64,000 bases of DNA from positions 29,416,001-29,480,000 of the forward strand of contig NC_058192.1 of assembly GCF_907165205.1 (NCBI RefSeq). Reading direction: 5' to 3'. Source of the DNA: Coccinella septempunctata (taxonomy: Eukaryota; Arthropoda; Insecta; Coleoptera; Coccinellidae). Below, piece by piece: positions 1 through 10,201 of this stretch. A model generated the notes under the pieces. That model was given only the letters and a program-made list of their open reading frames with translations, did not search any database and was not told where the DNA came from. The translations under genes and the position numbers were made by a program. Positions within the stretch are counted from its first letter, which is position 1; each line of letters opens with the position of its first letter.

Positions 1-329
1 TATTGCAATTTTTTATAAGGCAATGCGCGTCGCTGACAGGTGTCTACCTACCTACCTGAACTCGCGAGTGGTTTGTGACTCAAGTACCTACACCCTCAAC
101 ACTAAATCATATTCAATTGTGAGCCATTACAAAACTCTTGCCGATTTTTGTCGACAGTTCTGGGACTAACAGAATGTAAGATGAAGGGGGAAGGATGCGT
201 TTTAAAGCCTCTCCACTCAAATGCCAACCTTACCTACTCGCAGTTTTTACAAACGAGATTCTGGCGACCGAACACGAGCGGTATAACATCGGCAGGTCGA
301 GCAGTTCAAATACTTGGGAAGCTTCATTA

Positions 330-947
330 ACACTCTAGAGCTAACCTGAACAGAGAAATATACAACTGTATTTTGGCCACACGGGCATTTTCGAAACTAA
401 AGGACAGAGTGTTTCAAAATCACTTGCTCAATCTGAAGACTAAAACAGCTGCTTAGTGGTCCTCCTAACGCTTCTTTACGGAAGCGAAATCTGTAGGCTC
501 TACAGGCGACATATTAAATAGCTTGAACAAACAAAACATCGTCGTCTGAGACAAATTATGCACATGGTTTCATGAAGTTTCAAATGCAGAAGTCTTGCAG
601 CGCGCAAGTTGTATAACTATTGAGACTCAAGTAACGAGGTCCCTTCTCAGATGGAGTGGCCACATTCTGAGGATGCAAGACACAAGACTCCACAAAAAAG
701 CTCTGTGTGGCGAATTCACAGAGGGAGCTCGGAAACCAGGAGGCCCATATAAGCGGTTTAAGGATATACTGCATCAATCCTTAAAATCAGTTAATGCCAA
801 TCATAACTGAGAACAACTAGCGTTAGACAGATCAAAGTGGAGGTCTCTAGTCCACAGTTATAATGGAGACTCCAGAGAAATACAGCGGCGGCCAGATCTG
901 GTCAGTGACTATCCATGCCCGGAGTGTGATTTTGATCACTTATTCTT
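330..947 (+). pseudogene. Non-LTR retrotransposon (LINE) C-terminal relic
   Basis: Degenerate 3' part of a LINE polyprotein, downstream of the reverse transcriptase core. Readable pieces across frames include LLYGSEI, RRHIKQLEQTKHRRLRQIM (with stops) and, at 595-810, an open stretch with LLRWSGHILRMQDTRL, the post-RT signature (LRWxGHxxRMxDxRLPK) shared by many insect LINEs. It continues to a cysteine-rich end (CPECDFDH) near 920-940. Frameshifts and stops show it is inactive. The 948-1872 hAT element is inserted near its 3' end; the LINE resumes for a few codons after 1880. Clade not assigned. Confidence 0.72.
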
Positions 948-1872
948 TAGGGATGGGTCGTCGACGAATTTCTCGTTAACTTAACTAGACCGTTATTTTC
1001 CGTTGATCAACTAGTCGATCAACTAGTTGAATTCGTCAACTAGTTGACGCATCAACTACGTGGAATAGACGCTTGAACTTGAAACGGTGTTAACCGATCA
1101 ACGATATACCGCTAGACTAGACTACTAGTTAGTTGTTATGGCATATTCGCTTGATCGTCGCTTAACATTCCACACTTACTTAGCAATAATTGATATGTGT
1201 ACTATAATATTGTCAAAGAGGATAACATTTTCAAAAAATTATGAGATAAATGAAGTTATTCGTTTCTTAAACAAAGAAAAAAAAAGCATTTATTTCAGAC
1301 TTTTATCTTCCTGCAAAAAAAATTATAATGCACTATTCGAATAAAATAATGAGCATATGAGAATCATAAAAATCAAAAATTTCTATCAATTTTTTGGGTT
1401 GTAATCCATTTCTCACAATACCAAATTAATTAATTAAAAGGACGAAAGGTCTAACAACCGAAAACAAAAACGGACATAACTTCGTCCTCCAAACTATGAG
1501 CATTTGTTTCATTTTCATTCGTTCAATTTCCAACGAACGAAAGGTCCTACAACCAAAAACAAATTTTAAGGTTGGTTTTGGTTTCGTCGTTCATTCGTTC
1601 CGTCAACTAGAACTTCGAATCGGGTCGGGATCTAGAACGTCTGTCTAGCGCGTGCGTCGACACAACGAAGTTATTCTACGACCTACGTCGACGTTGGTTC
1701 GTTGTTCGTTCTACGGTCTACTATTCTACGGAAAGGGGAAGGGTACAAAAGAAACTAAACACAAACGGGTCGAAAATTTCAACTAGTTGATCGTTGAACG
1801 GTTAACCGTTGAAACGTTGATTGTACGTCAACCGTTTTTTCAACTAGTTCGTTGATTCAACGCCCATCCCTA
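948..1872. mobile_element. Non-autonomous hAT-like element, 925 bp
   Basis: Ends are TAGGGATGGG (948) and CCCATCCCTA (1872), flanked by an exact 8-bp target duplication TTATTCTT (940-947 and 1873-1880), the hAT signature. No transposase ORF is present. Subterminal regions are packed with variants of the palindromic motif CAACTAGTTGA (1005-1060 and 1780-1850), likely transposase binding sites by analogy with other hAT elements. It interrupts the LINE relic. Confidence 0.82.
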
Positions 1873-1880
1873 TTATTCTT

Positions 1881-2720
1881 TAGATAGTTTAAACCTATAT
1901 CTGTGGTATCTACATGCTCAATCTGTGGGTCACGGGTGGGTTTTTTCAGTCACAGGAGGGCACACAGTCGCAAGTAGCCCTAAGGAATTGTTTTTTTTTT
2001 TGGAGTCTTTTTGTAGATATATTCTTGGTAACGGGATACAGCAATGAATGAATAAATGAACAGAATTCCAGATTGCAGGGTATGTACAAGATGGAATTTG
2101 TACGGATAGAATTTATGGCGCTTTGAAAGCTACGCTGAGAACCAGATTCTGTTGCAGGTTGTCTCGTACTCGATCTTGGATTGAGAGCCACCAGACCAAG
2201 AACTGTCACATTCACCCCTTCATTCAGTTTTACATTTCGCTTTTTAGTACACACTGAACCAGTTTCTCGGACTTATGCCATTAACTCGAATACGTACTTT
2301 CGATTTACATTTCGCTCCAAATGAAGCTGATTGAATAGTTCAGCCTTTCTGTTAGCTTAGCACATAGGTTATTTTTGAAAGAAGTGAAATAATTTCCAGC
2401 CTCTCTGCAATCGTGTAAACCATGATTTCGAATGAACGCAGGATCGACGAAAGAAATTAAGTGAAATGAAAATCGCGTTTTCATTGTGATTTGATTGCAA
2501 TAAACGGCTGGAGGACACAAGAATAATTATATTATTAGATATAACAAAAAAGGAATTATCAACAGTTCCATTCCGAACACGAGGTAAATCAATAAGTGCC
2601 GATATTTGTAGCAGGAAATGAGAACTCTTCGACAATAAATATCGAAGTTACAGAAACAAGTACCAAAAAATACAGAAGTTCAGAATCAAAGAATATGACA
2701 TCTTTGAGAAAAATTTATGC
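1881..2720. other. No recognised gene
   Basis: AT-rich sequence after the LINE end. Several short overlapping ORFs occur on the minus strand (up to 102 codons), but none resembles a known family and none has support from splice sites or neighbours. I see nothing else in it. Confidence 0.5.
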
Positions 2721-2729
2721 AAGATCACA

Positions 2730-3340
2730 CAATCATAGGTGATTCGAGGAAAAACCATTGATTATTGAATTTTATTAAATAATTTTTCATATCAGAAAGC
2801 TTAAGTGATGTGCTCACAAATGATGTATCACATGGCCAATTTTTCCCTATTGAAAATTTGAGAGGGATAACCACCCCGCTTAGGGGGTGGCTGCTTCACT
2901 TCTTGAATGTCTAAGAACCCATAGTTCTGAAATAAAATATTTTTCACAATTTTAAGAAAATATTCTGTTATATTATGAACATCCATTAATTAGTCAAATT
3001 AAATAAGATTTTCGAAAAAAGGACAAAAATAGAAATCTGACTTCATAAGCTTTCAAAATATGAGGTATCACACAACCTATCTTCCCTATTCAAAAGTTGA
3101 GGGTTGCAGCTGCCACGTTCAAAGGAAGGCTATTTTACTAATAAATTATGAAACAAAAAGTTCCCCCTTTCAAACAAAAATCGCCGTTTTCAACGAATGT
3201 GGCCAATTCGCCACATTCTGTTTCGTTTTCAAATGGCCCTACTGTAAGTTCACCGTGACTTATCCCCTTACACCTGCGAACAGGATATTGAAAACAGACA
3301 CTCATGAAATAATCCAACATCTACATAAAGCGTAATGTAC
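2730..3340. repeat. Two diverged copies of a dispersed insect-type repeat
   Basis: The phrase around 2795-2900 (AAGCTTAAGTGATG, TGTATCACATGGCC, TTCCCTATTGAAAATTTGAG) recurs in altered form at 3048-3110 (AAGCTTTCAAAATATGAGG, TATCACACAACC). The first copy has a GC-rich hairpin, CCACCCC/GGGGTGG, at about 2872-2890. No coding sequence is evident. Confidence 0.45.
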
Positions 3341-3698
3341 GATTCCCGAATGAATACAGTGTTGCCGAAAACACGGAAGACCAAAGTACGGTGTACTGAA
3401 AAATTTTGTATAATCGAGGAGGACCGATCCTATGTAGAACGCTCAAAAATATACAACTCAATATACGCGTGAAAGCGCCCTCCTGGTTCAACGCGACAAC
3501 TGCCGCAACTAAACTATTCAAGATCGACAAAAATCAGCTCTAAGTCGTCCCGCTGAAATTTTGCCAGGTGGTTGCCTATGCTATGAGGAAGCATTTAACA
3601 GGCGATGTGTTAGGTCCTCCGTATACGGACGACTTATCGCAGCCGGAGGACCTATACCATGAAATAGGGCTACTAGAAGAGGACCTATTTACCGTAGG

Positions 3699-3700
<2 letters not shown>
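3340..3700. other. Unrecognised stretch
   Basis: No ORF here matches a family I know. GGTCCTCCGTATACGGACGAC near 3612 is a local palindrome. The stretch runs into a TA microsatellite. Confidence 0.4.

Positions 3701-3734
<34 letters not shown>
3701..3734. repeat. (TA)n microsatellite
   Basis: Uninterrupted TA dinucleotides, about 17 units. A second TA array lies at about 3941-3974, so the hammerhead-like motif at 3831-3872 sits between two TA tracts. Confidence 0.9.
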
Positions 3735-3737
<3 letters not shown>

Positions 3738-3830
3738 AAGTTTTGGTTTTTACCTAGCATATAATATGTTGAGTTTGAATTGATTGGGCATCTAGGTCTT
3801 CAAAAAAGTTGTAAACAATTTTATTTTGTA

Positions 3831-3872
3831 TAGTATAAACGTTTCGGCGCATCCGCCTTCTTCAGTATACAT
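3831..3872 (-). ncRNA. Hammerhead ribozyme-like motif (Penelope/retrozyme type)
   Basis: On the minus strand the order is GTATA (stem I), CTGAAGA (core CUGANGA, 3859-3865), one extra A, GGCG-GATG-CGCC (stem II with 4-nt loop, 3846-3857), GAAA (3842-3845), CGTT with cleavage-type triplet GTT, then TATAC (3833-3837), which pairs exactly with GTATA. Stem III is minimal, as in hammerheads of Penelope-like elements. No Penelope ORF adjoins it, so it is probably a terminal remnant. Catalytic activity is inferred from the core only; the extra nucleotide before stem II departs from the textbook core but recurs in the other motifs of this window. Confidence 0.6.
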
Positions 3873-3937
3873 AAATCATAAATCGACATTGTTCATTTTT
3901 GCTCTTATCTGGTCGGTATTGTTGTGTTATTTATGTT

Positions 3938-3940
<3 letters not shown>

Positions 3941-3974
<34 letters not shown>
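3941..3974. repeat. (TA)n microsatellite
   Basis: TA dinucleotide array, about 17 units, directly left of the Harbinger transposase remnant; it may mark the point where the 5' part of that element was lost. Confidence 0.9.
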
Positions 3975-3977
<3 letters not shown>

Positions 3978-4051
3978 AAACCTGTTAAGCTCCAGTAATA
4001 AGGATTAGGGGACAACCATATAATAGAGCCTGGTTCATTATTTAATTTCAG

Positions 4052-4440
4052 GTGATAGTGGATATGAGGTACGAAATTATTTTCTGACACCATTGAGTAA
4101 CCCTATAAACAGAGCACAAACACTGTACAATGAGTCACTTATTCGGACAAGAAACACAGTGGAAAGGTCAATAGGGATATGGAAACGAAGATTTCCTGTT
4201 CTGGCTTATGGATTGCGACTCAAAATAGAAACAGTTTTAGCTATCATTCCTGCTACAGCAGTCTTGCACAACATAGCTAGAGATATGCATGAACCTGATA
4301 CTCCACAGCCATTTGACATTGATGAAGAAGAACTAAATTTCCTTATCACTATGGGTCAAATGCAAGACGTCCTTGTGCAAGGTGTTGAAAATGAGAGTTA
4401 CCAATACCAAATGATCAATGAATATTTTTCAAACTTGTAG
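4052..4440 (+). CDS. PIF/Harbinger transposase, last exon (5'-truncated)
   Basis: C-terminal exon of a HARBI1-like DDE transposase (DDE_Tnp_4 family). A good splice acceptor (TTTAATTTCAG) ends at about 4051 and opens GDSGYEVRNYFLTPL, the family's GDSGYxLxxxLLTP motif. Then comes RTRNTVERSIGIWKRRFP, carrying the third catalytic acid (E in VER), and VLHNIARD, typical of the C-terminus. The reading frame starts before the first ATG (4093). Upstream exons with the two catalytic aspartates are missing; a TA microsatellite lies there instead. It converges with the Myb/SANT gene at 4889-6203, the usual two-gene layout of Harbinger elements. Confidence 0.85.
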
Positions 4441-4568
4441 ATCTGTCTGTCCATATCTATTACATACCATTATTTTTATGTGTTGAATATAAAAAAATAT
4501 TTTGAAAAATATAAAAAGGAACGTTTATTCTAAAGTTTCGTTACAACACATGTGCTTTTTCATAAACA

Positions 4569-4830
4569 TAGGGAAGAGTTCTTTTGAATCGGACGGCCCA
4601 TGAACCAGACGCTACAGTTTTCTACTACACTCGATAGTAATTTAGCATCCTTTACGTAAATCCTATTTTTGCAACATCGATCGATATCTCTTGGAAAATG
4701 GCCGACCCTGTGGCTCGCGCCTTGTTGCAAAAATGGGATTTACGTAAAGGATGCTAAATTACCATCGAGTGTAGTAGAAAACTGTAGCGTCCGGTTCATG
4801 GGCCGTCCGATTCAAAGGAACTCTCCCCTA
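4569..4830. mobile_element. MITE with long inverted arms
   Basis: Two arms of about 100 bp (4571-4673 and 4733-4830) are nearly perfect inverted repeats; ends read TAGGG and CCCTA. It sits between the Harbinger transposase and its partner gene. The short + ORF at 4669-4869 is a by-product of the arm sequence. Confidence 0.75.
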
Positions 4831-4849
4831 CATTATTTCTATTATAATG

Positions 4850-4925
4850 GAAAAGTTGAAAAGAATTAAGAGGTCTGATTATCTATAATTATATATAATC
4901 AGACCTCCTAATTCTTTTCAACTTT
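4850..4925. repeat. Short inverted repeat over the 3' end of the Myb/SANT gene
   Basis: About 33-bp arms (AAGTTGAAAAGAATTAAGAG on the left, its complement on the right) centred near 4888. The right arm encodes the C-terminus and stop of the minus-strand gene; the left arm lies just beyond it. It could act as a bidirectional terminator between the converging genes or be a local inverted duplication. Confidence 0.6.
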
Positions 4926-6203
4926 TCTTTTTCAATCTCAAGTTGAATATCTGCCAGCAACATTTCTTTTTCATGTTTTGCAGCATTTTGTAAAACTCTT
5001 TGCTCCAACTCTTTTTTTGTATATGCTGCTATTTCTAGGCGGCAATCTAATAACTTGTCGTACTTTGCAGCTACATCAGAGGAAGTCAGTGACTTCACAA
5101 CTATTGCAGGTCGTCTTCGAGAGCTATTTTTTGGTGTTGTATGAACTGTTGAGGGACCTAAATTAAAAGAGACTTTAAAAAATTTCCAAATTATGTGCTC
5201 GATATTCTCACCAGGCATATTTTCATCTCGAGAATGAGATGGAACACTTGAGGTTCTCCTTCTCAAAGGAGAGCTAAGCTTTTGTGACAAATCTGATGGT
5301 TTATATGATGCCCATGTCTTGTTTGTCTGAATCTAAAATCAATGAGTGAATGTTGGTTTATTACTTCAATGCTTATATTTCACTTTCAACTTGTAATATT
5401 GACGCAATTAAGTTAAAAGTTTGAAATATTGTTACATAACTCACATTCTCCTGTGTATGTTCTGGAATTTCAACTCCAGGAGTATTCAAAGGCTCTGGTT
5501 CCTCATCCTATAAAAAAAAATTACTACTTCGATTCAAAAACTAAGGGCATTTTGATATGCAGTGCTTCACTGTAGAATAATTTGTTTGTGAATTGCTATG
5601 GTACCAAAATTGTGATTTTTATATCAAGTGAATCAGGATAATATAATGTAATGTATAATAATATATATCCACTTACATATATTGATATATCGGGTATGCC
5701 TGGTGGGTCAAATACGAATTCTATTTCATTACTTATCTGACTTGGTAACCCATCAGCTTCATTCTGCATTTCATCTTCAGGTTCGCTGTCTACATCACCT
5801 CCATATGGTGGATTCATTCCGCACACAGTTTTCTCATTTACTATTGAAAGCAGCAAATCATCACTTGTATGATTCTCTTTTTCTGGAAGTGGAGGACCAC
5901 CACCAGTGCCTCTAATATAAATTTTCCTATTTGCACATCTCTTCCGCAATTCCTTTTTTTTATTCTCATAAAATCGTTTCAATACATTTGTAGGTCTATG
6001 CACATTCCCCGGAGATAACGAATTGAATTCTCTCGCAACTTTCTCCCACGTATTCATTTTGTCCTGGTTCGTGACCGCATCGGTTTTTTTATTCTCTATT
6101 ATATTTTTGAACTTCGCAACAATAGTGAAGAGACATGTTTTTTCATTTGTCGTGAAATTGCATGAACGAATTCTGGACATTTTCTGTACAGTTTTATCTG
6201 CCA
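4889..6203 (-). CDS. Myb/SANT-like DNA-binding protein of a Harbinger element (3 exons)
   Basis: Second gene of a PIF/Harbinger transposon, whose product helps bring the transposase to the DNA ends. Exons by splice sites: about 6203-5679 (donor GTAAGT), 5508-5445 (donor GTGAGT) and 5333-4889; every junction is phase 0. Exon 1 holds a Myb/SANT-like helical domain (NTWEKVAREFNSL, then LKRFYENKKKELRKR) followed by an acidic stretch. Exon 3 ends with a charged coiled coil (EKEMLLADIQLEIEKEKLKR). Met at 6177 (MSRIRS) or one of the upstream Mets may be the start. The frame is open throughout, unlike most TE genes here. A Harbinger-type right end, ACGGTGCAAGTGGCCC followed by TAA, lies at about 6403-6418. 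Confidence 0.78.
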
Positions 6204-6402
6204 TTTCAAAAATTTTTCTAGTCCTGCGCAAAACAGCAAACGGAAGTCATGTGACGCTAGCGAAAGTACCAACTAAACCAAAAAAATAACCAGATCTGTG
6301 GATTACTATTAATCCAGTTCATTTGAACGACGGTGCAAGTCAAAGAGTTAATCTGAGATTTAATAAATTAATCGTAGTTTTCTTAACTGACGCTTAAAAG
6401 TA

Positions 6403-6421
6403 AAACGGTGCAAGTGGCCCT
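6403..6421. repeat. PIF/Harbinger right terminal inverted repeat
   Basis: ACGGTGCAAGTGGCCC followed by TAA, the 3-bp target type of Harbinger elements. The matching left end was not found, in keeping with 5' truncation near 3974. Confidence 0.55.
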
Positions 6422-6531
6422 AAATCATCGATAGGTTTGGCAACACCACTCACAGCATAAAAAATTCAAAATTTCAGCCAAGCACATCATAGAAGATAAA
6501 TTAAAAAGAAAGAGAAGTCAAGGTTTTATGA

Positions 6532-7060
6532 CTAAACTTCTGTTGTCAAGATGGGAAATTTGAACATTTCTTTTGGAGTTTCGATGCTGTGTTTCGAATT
6601 TGAATTGCGAACATGGGTAGCATCAACACATTTTATTAGTCTAGGACCTAGGAAAAGAAGCCTTCTTGTGAAAGGACAGTTGAATTTGCACTTTTTCCTC
6701 ATCTGAATAAAATGAGGTCCATTTCTTCGAAATAATTTCTTCTCCGAGGAAGCGTCTGGGAAATCCAAATTCAATATTGCCAAGTGCATCAAGATCATCA
6801 TCAAGTAATATATCGTCTTCCAAATCATCAATTATTAATTCGAATTTTATATCAACACAAATAGGAAACACAGTTGTCAATCGAATTTGAAGTATTACTT
6901 CAATCAATGTCTTAATCGAGTTTTAAACGGGCAAATTTCAGCGTTTAGTTTAAACGATGTTTAAGGACCTTATAATCAACGTTTAGGAACGGTGCAACCC
7001 GGTTAGGGAATTAAACGTTAAGAATATAATCGTTGTTTAGACAAACGGTGCAAACGGCCA
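6532..7060 (-). pseudogene. Second PIF/Harbinger transposase relic
   Basis: Minus-strand pieces in two frames: an acidic N-terminal stretch (DDDLDALGNIEFGFPRRF, about 6907-6720) and a frameshifted piece with LIKCVDATHVRNSNSK (about 6600), resembling the CIDCTHVPI block around a catalytic Asp in HARBI1-like proteins. The right end reads GGTGCAAACGGCCA (to 7060) followed by TTA, matching Harbinger ends and target. Frameshifts make it inactive. Confidence 0.55.
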
Positions 7061-7063
7061 TTA

Positions 7064-7310
7064 ATGTTCTTAATTTAATCGTACTTATTGGAAACATAGT
7101 TGTGTCAATTTTAAATGCCGATTAATATGCTGTAAATTTGAATATTTCTTATTTTCATATACTTTTCTAGGTTATATTAATATATTCTAGTTCTGTGATT
7201 GAAAGTACAGAAATTTTTGTAAATCTTTTGTGACCAGATATTAAGCTGCGCCTGGACTTTCAAGTCCTACTGGGATGTCAATCATTCCTGAATGGACTAT
7301 ATGATGGTAT
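7064..7310. repeat. Partial copy of TIR element also found at 58374-59012
   Basis: Matches 58374-58790 in reverse orientation, including AAGCTGCGCCTGGAC and the end GATGTCAATCATTCCTGAAT. Truncated on the left where the Harbinger relic ends. Confidence 0.7.
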
Positions 7311-7382
7311 GTTGATTATTGGTTCATATTAATTTCTGATATATGCGTATATTTCACAAATTCAACTAAGTTCATAAATTCA

Positions 7383-7862
7383 GAACAACCTATTGTACAG
7401 AAACAACACCTTCGACGTATAGCAAATCACCATATACTTTATTGTCCTAATTAAAGCTTCATTTATTGCCCACTATTTCAATTTTTGTAATTTTTTTATG
7501 AATTGCAAATAAACATATAGCACATCTAACAGCGTTTTTCGTTGATATCAATTGATTCCAAACAATGTTCAGATGAAAACTAACATCCGGATCACAAAGC
7601 AAAACCATACTTTTGTTTTGTCGCTCAGGATGTTTGTTTTCTGATAGAAACAAAGTCAATATTGGAATGCAATACGAGAAATAGAATTCGAATTTCGCGC
7701 CCCTCAATTAAAAAACAGAAAACTTATCAAAAAGTTTTCCTGCATTGACAGTGCGTTTTTAGCGCCATCTCATTGTCACGCGTGTTTTCACTGGCCAAAA
7801 TGTAGTCGGTTTTTAGTACCAGCGATATGAGGGCGTTTCCTATCTTTCTACTCTATAATCTT
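7383..7862. repeat. Dispersed 480-bp repeat, copy 1
   Basis: Aligns over its full length, same orientation, with 31783-32262. Shared phrases include AACAACCTATTG, CCATACTTTTGTTTTGTCGC and GAGGGCGTTTCCTATCTTTC. Small ORFs inside it are not conserved. The LINE tail begins immediately to its right at 7863. Nature unknown. Confidence 0.75.
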
Positions 7863-8384
7863 TGATAGATAGATAGTGTTTATTGATCCATTTAGACACA
7901 ATACAATGTATAGGACAAGTCATAGCATTACATCTACAATGAGAATAGGAAAAAAAAATCATTGAATACAACTGTCATTGAGATATTCATTAACACTATA
8001 ATAACATTTACTCAACAGTATAGATTTTATTTTCTTGACAAATTAAGTGACTTAATTGAAGTAGGTAGATGATTATACAAAGTAATGCTCATATATCTGG
8101 CTGATGTTTCAAATTTAGTTGTTCTATGTTTAGGTACAGAAAAAATTCTAGAATTTCTTGAACTATAATTATGACAGCTGGAGAGTGTAGGTGTATGACC
8201 TTCATTTTTCTTAATTAACAATAGACATTTATACAAATATATACAAGGAGCAGTTAGTATATTATGTTTCATAAAATATGGTCTGCAAGATATTCGTGGA
8301 CTCAGACCAAATATCATTCGAAAGATGCGTTTTTGAGCTATAAAAACTCTTATGAAATCAACAGAGCGGCCCCAGATCAAAATA

Positions 8385-9641
8385 TTAGGTTGGGGAAAAA
8401 GAAATCCATTATTTTTACGTGAACTTCAAGACTTTATTTAACATGTTTTGCATTGTCCGATTTAGGTCAAATATGCACCATTTTGTTCTATAATTTGTTG
8501 CCATTTTAATGGTAGCTTCATTATGCCTCTCTCATAAAAGTCTTGGTCCTTATTAGCGAAAAACTCCAGCAATTGATTTTCACACTCTTCCCTTGATGCC
8601 AATTTCTTATCACTAAAAAAGTTTTGCAATGCAAGAAAAAGATGGTAATCGCTTGGTGCGAGGTCCGGACTGTATGGTGGATGCATCAAAACTTCCCAAC
8701 CAAGCTCCTGGAGTTTCTGACGAGTCACTATAGAAGTGTGTGGCCTGGCGTTGTCCTGATGGAACACGACACCTCTTCTGTTGGCCAATTCTGGCCGTTT
8801 CTGGTCAATTGCTCGCTTCAGACGGTCCAGTTGTTGACAATAGATGTCTGAATTTAATGTTTGGCCATATGGAAGCAACTCGTAATAAATGATTCCTTTC
8901 CAATCCCACCAAACGCAAAGCAGAACCTTCCTGGCCGTTAGTCCCGGTTTGGCCACCGTCTGAGCTGCTTCACCGCGCTTTGACCACGATCGCTTTCGCA
9001 TAATGTTGTCGTATGTGACCCATTTCTCATCCCCAGTCACCATCCGTTTAAGAAATGGGCCGATTTCATTACGTTTGGTCAAGGCTTCGCAGATGGAAAT
9101 TCGATCCATCATGTTTTTTGGTGTTAATTGGTGTGGCACCCAAACATCAAGCTTTTTTTTAAACCCAGCTATGTGCAAATGGTTTAAAACTGTTTTGTGG
9201 TCGATCTTTAACTCCTGGGCGATGCTACGACTACTAACATGCCGGTCCACTTCGATGATTTCAGTGACTGTGCGAGGGGCATCCTTAACGTCAAAAATAC
9301 CCGAACGGAATCGACGAAACCAAAATTGCGCGTAATTAGCTGTTACAGTATCGGGACCATAAACACTATTCACATTTTCAGCCGCCTGACTTGCATTTTC
9401 GCCCTTATCAAAGAAAAACTGTAAAATGTACCGAATTTTCTCTTTGTTGACTTCCATCTTTAACGCCGTGTAACTCAGAACTGAATGGACAAAACAAAAA
9501 ACGGCAAACGAATTCTTTTAGTGCGAACTGTTACCTTGACAACGAGCATAAATTTGAAATTGTTTGATCGATAATTTACGAGATATCGATCACTACAGCC
9601 ATCTACCGAAAAAATAATGGATTTCTTTTTCCCCAACCTAA
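8385..9641 (-). mobile_element. Mariner element, 1257 bp, with TA target duplication
   Basis: Terminal inverted repeats of 32 bp start TTAGGTTGGGGAAAAAGAAA (8385) and end with the complement (9641); TA flanks both sides (8383-8384 and 9642-9643). Removing the element plus one TA rejoins the LINE frame across SHLAYDI and LIWGRS, so the insertion is recent relative to decay of the LINE. Confidence 0.93.
8462..9457 (-). CDS. Mariner transposase, 331 codons, small linker deletion
   Basis: Cut-and-paste transposase of the mellifera-type mariner group. N-terminal paired helix-turn-helix domains cover about residues 1-105. Catalytic triad D143 (VTGDEKW), D235 (HQDNARPH) and D270 (SPDLAPSDYH) has the mariner D34D spacing; the WVPHQL motif is present (family WVPHEL). 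Length is about 14 residues under the usual 345. The gap lies after KDAPR, where family members carry a GRP-type AT-hook linker between the two DNA-binding halves, so activity may be impaired. No stops or frameshifts. ATG at 9457 follows the right-hand TIR and 5' UTR as usual. Confidence 0.93.
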   Translation of the reverse strand: MEVNKEKIRYILQFFFDKGENASQAAENVNSVYGPDTVTANYAQFWFRRFRSGIFDVKDAPRTVTEIIEVDRHVSSRSIAQELKIDHKTVLNHLHIAGFKKKLDVWVPHQLTPKNMMDRISICEALTKRNEIGPFLKRMVTGDEKWVTYDNIMRKRSWSKRGEAAQTVAKPGLTARKVLLCVWWDWKGIIYYELLPYGQTLNSDIYCQQLDRLKRAIDQKRPELANRRGVVFHQDNARPHTSIVTRQKLQELGWEVLMHPPYSPDLAPSDYHLFLALQNFFSDKKLASREECENQLLEFFANKDQDFYERGIMKLPLKWQQIIEQNGAYLT

Positions 9642-10201
9642 TATCATATGCTAGGTGACTATACACCAAGCTATAATAAACATTCAATACAGAAGTGAGT
9701 GGAAGGCAATCCTTTAATCGTCGAATGGCATAAAAGGAAGAACTGAGCTTCCTGCTGACATATGATACATGATCAGACCATCTCGAACACTCATCAATAT
9801 AAATACCAAGAAACTTAGTAGACTCTTCGGAAATTAGGCTATAATGGCCAAATTTCAGGACTATAGAATTTCCTTTCTTCAATCCGAATTTGATGACTTG
9901 TGTTTTATCCAGATTCAGAACAAGTTCATTCATCCTACACCAATCGGCAAAGGCTTTCAATAATGATTGGCATAACTCTATGAGTTCCTTCAGATTCTCA
10001 GCTGTTACAAGAAATGATGTATCGTCTACAAATATGATAAGTTTTATTCTTATATAGTATGGAAGATCATTTATGAAGAGTATAAATAGAAGAGGTCCTA
10101 AGACTGACCCCTGTGGTACACCGAGATCAATCTCATATTCGTCAGAAAAAACATCCCCAATTCTCACATGCAATTTTCTGTATGATACATAGTGTCTAAT
10201 C

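Noticed and set aside
9003..9335. Plus-strand ORF over the mariner
   Set aside because: Shadow of the transposase on the opposite strand.
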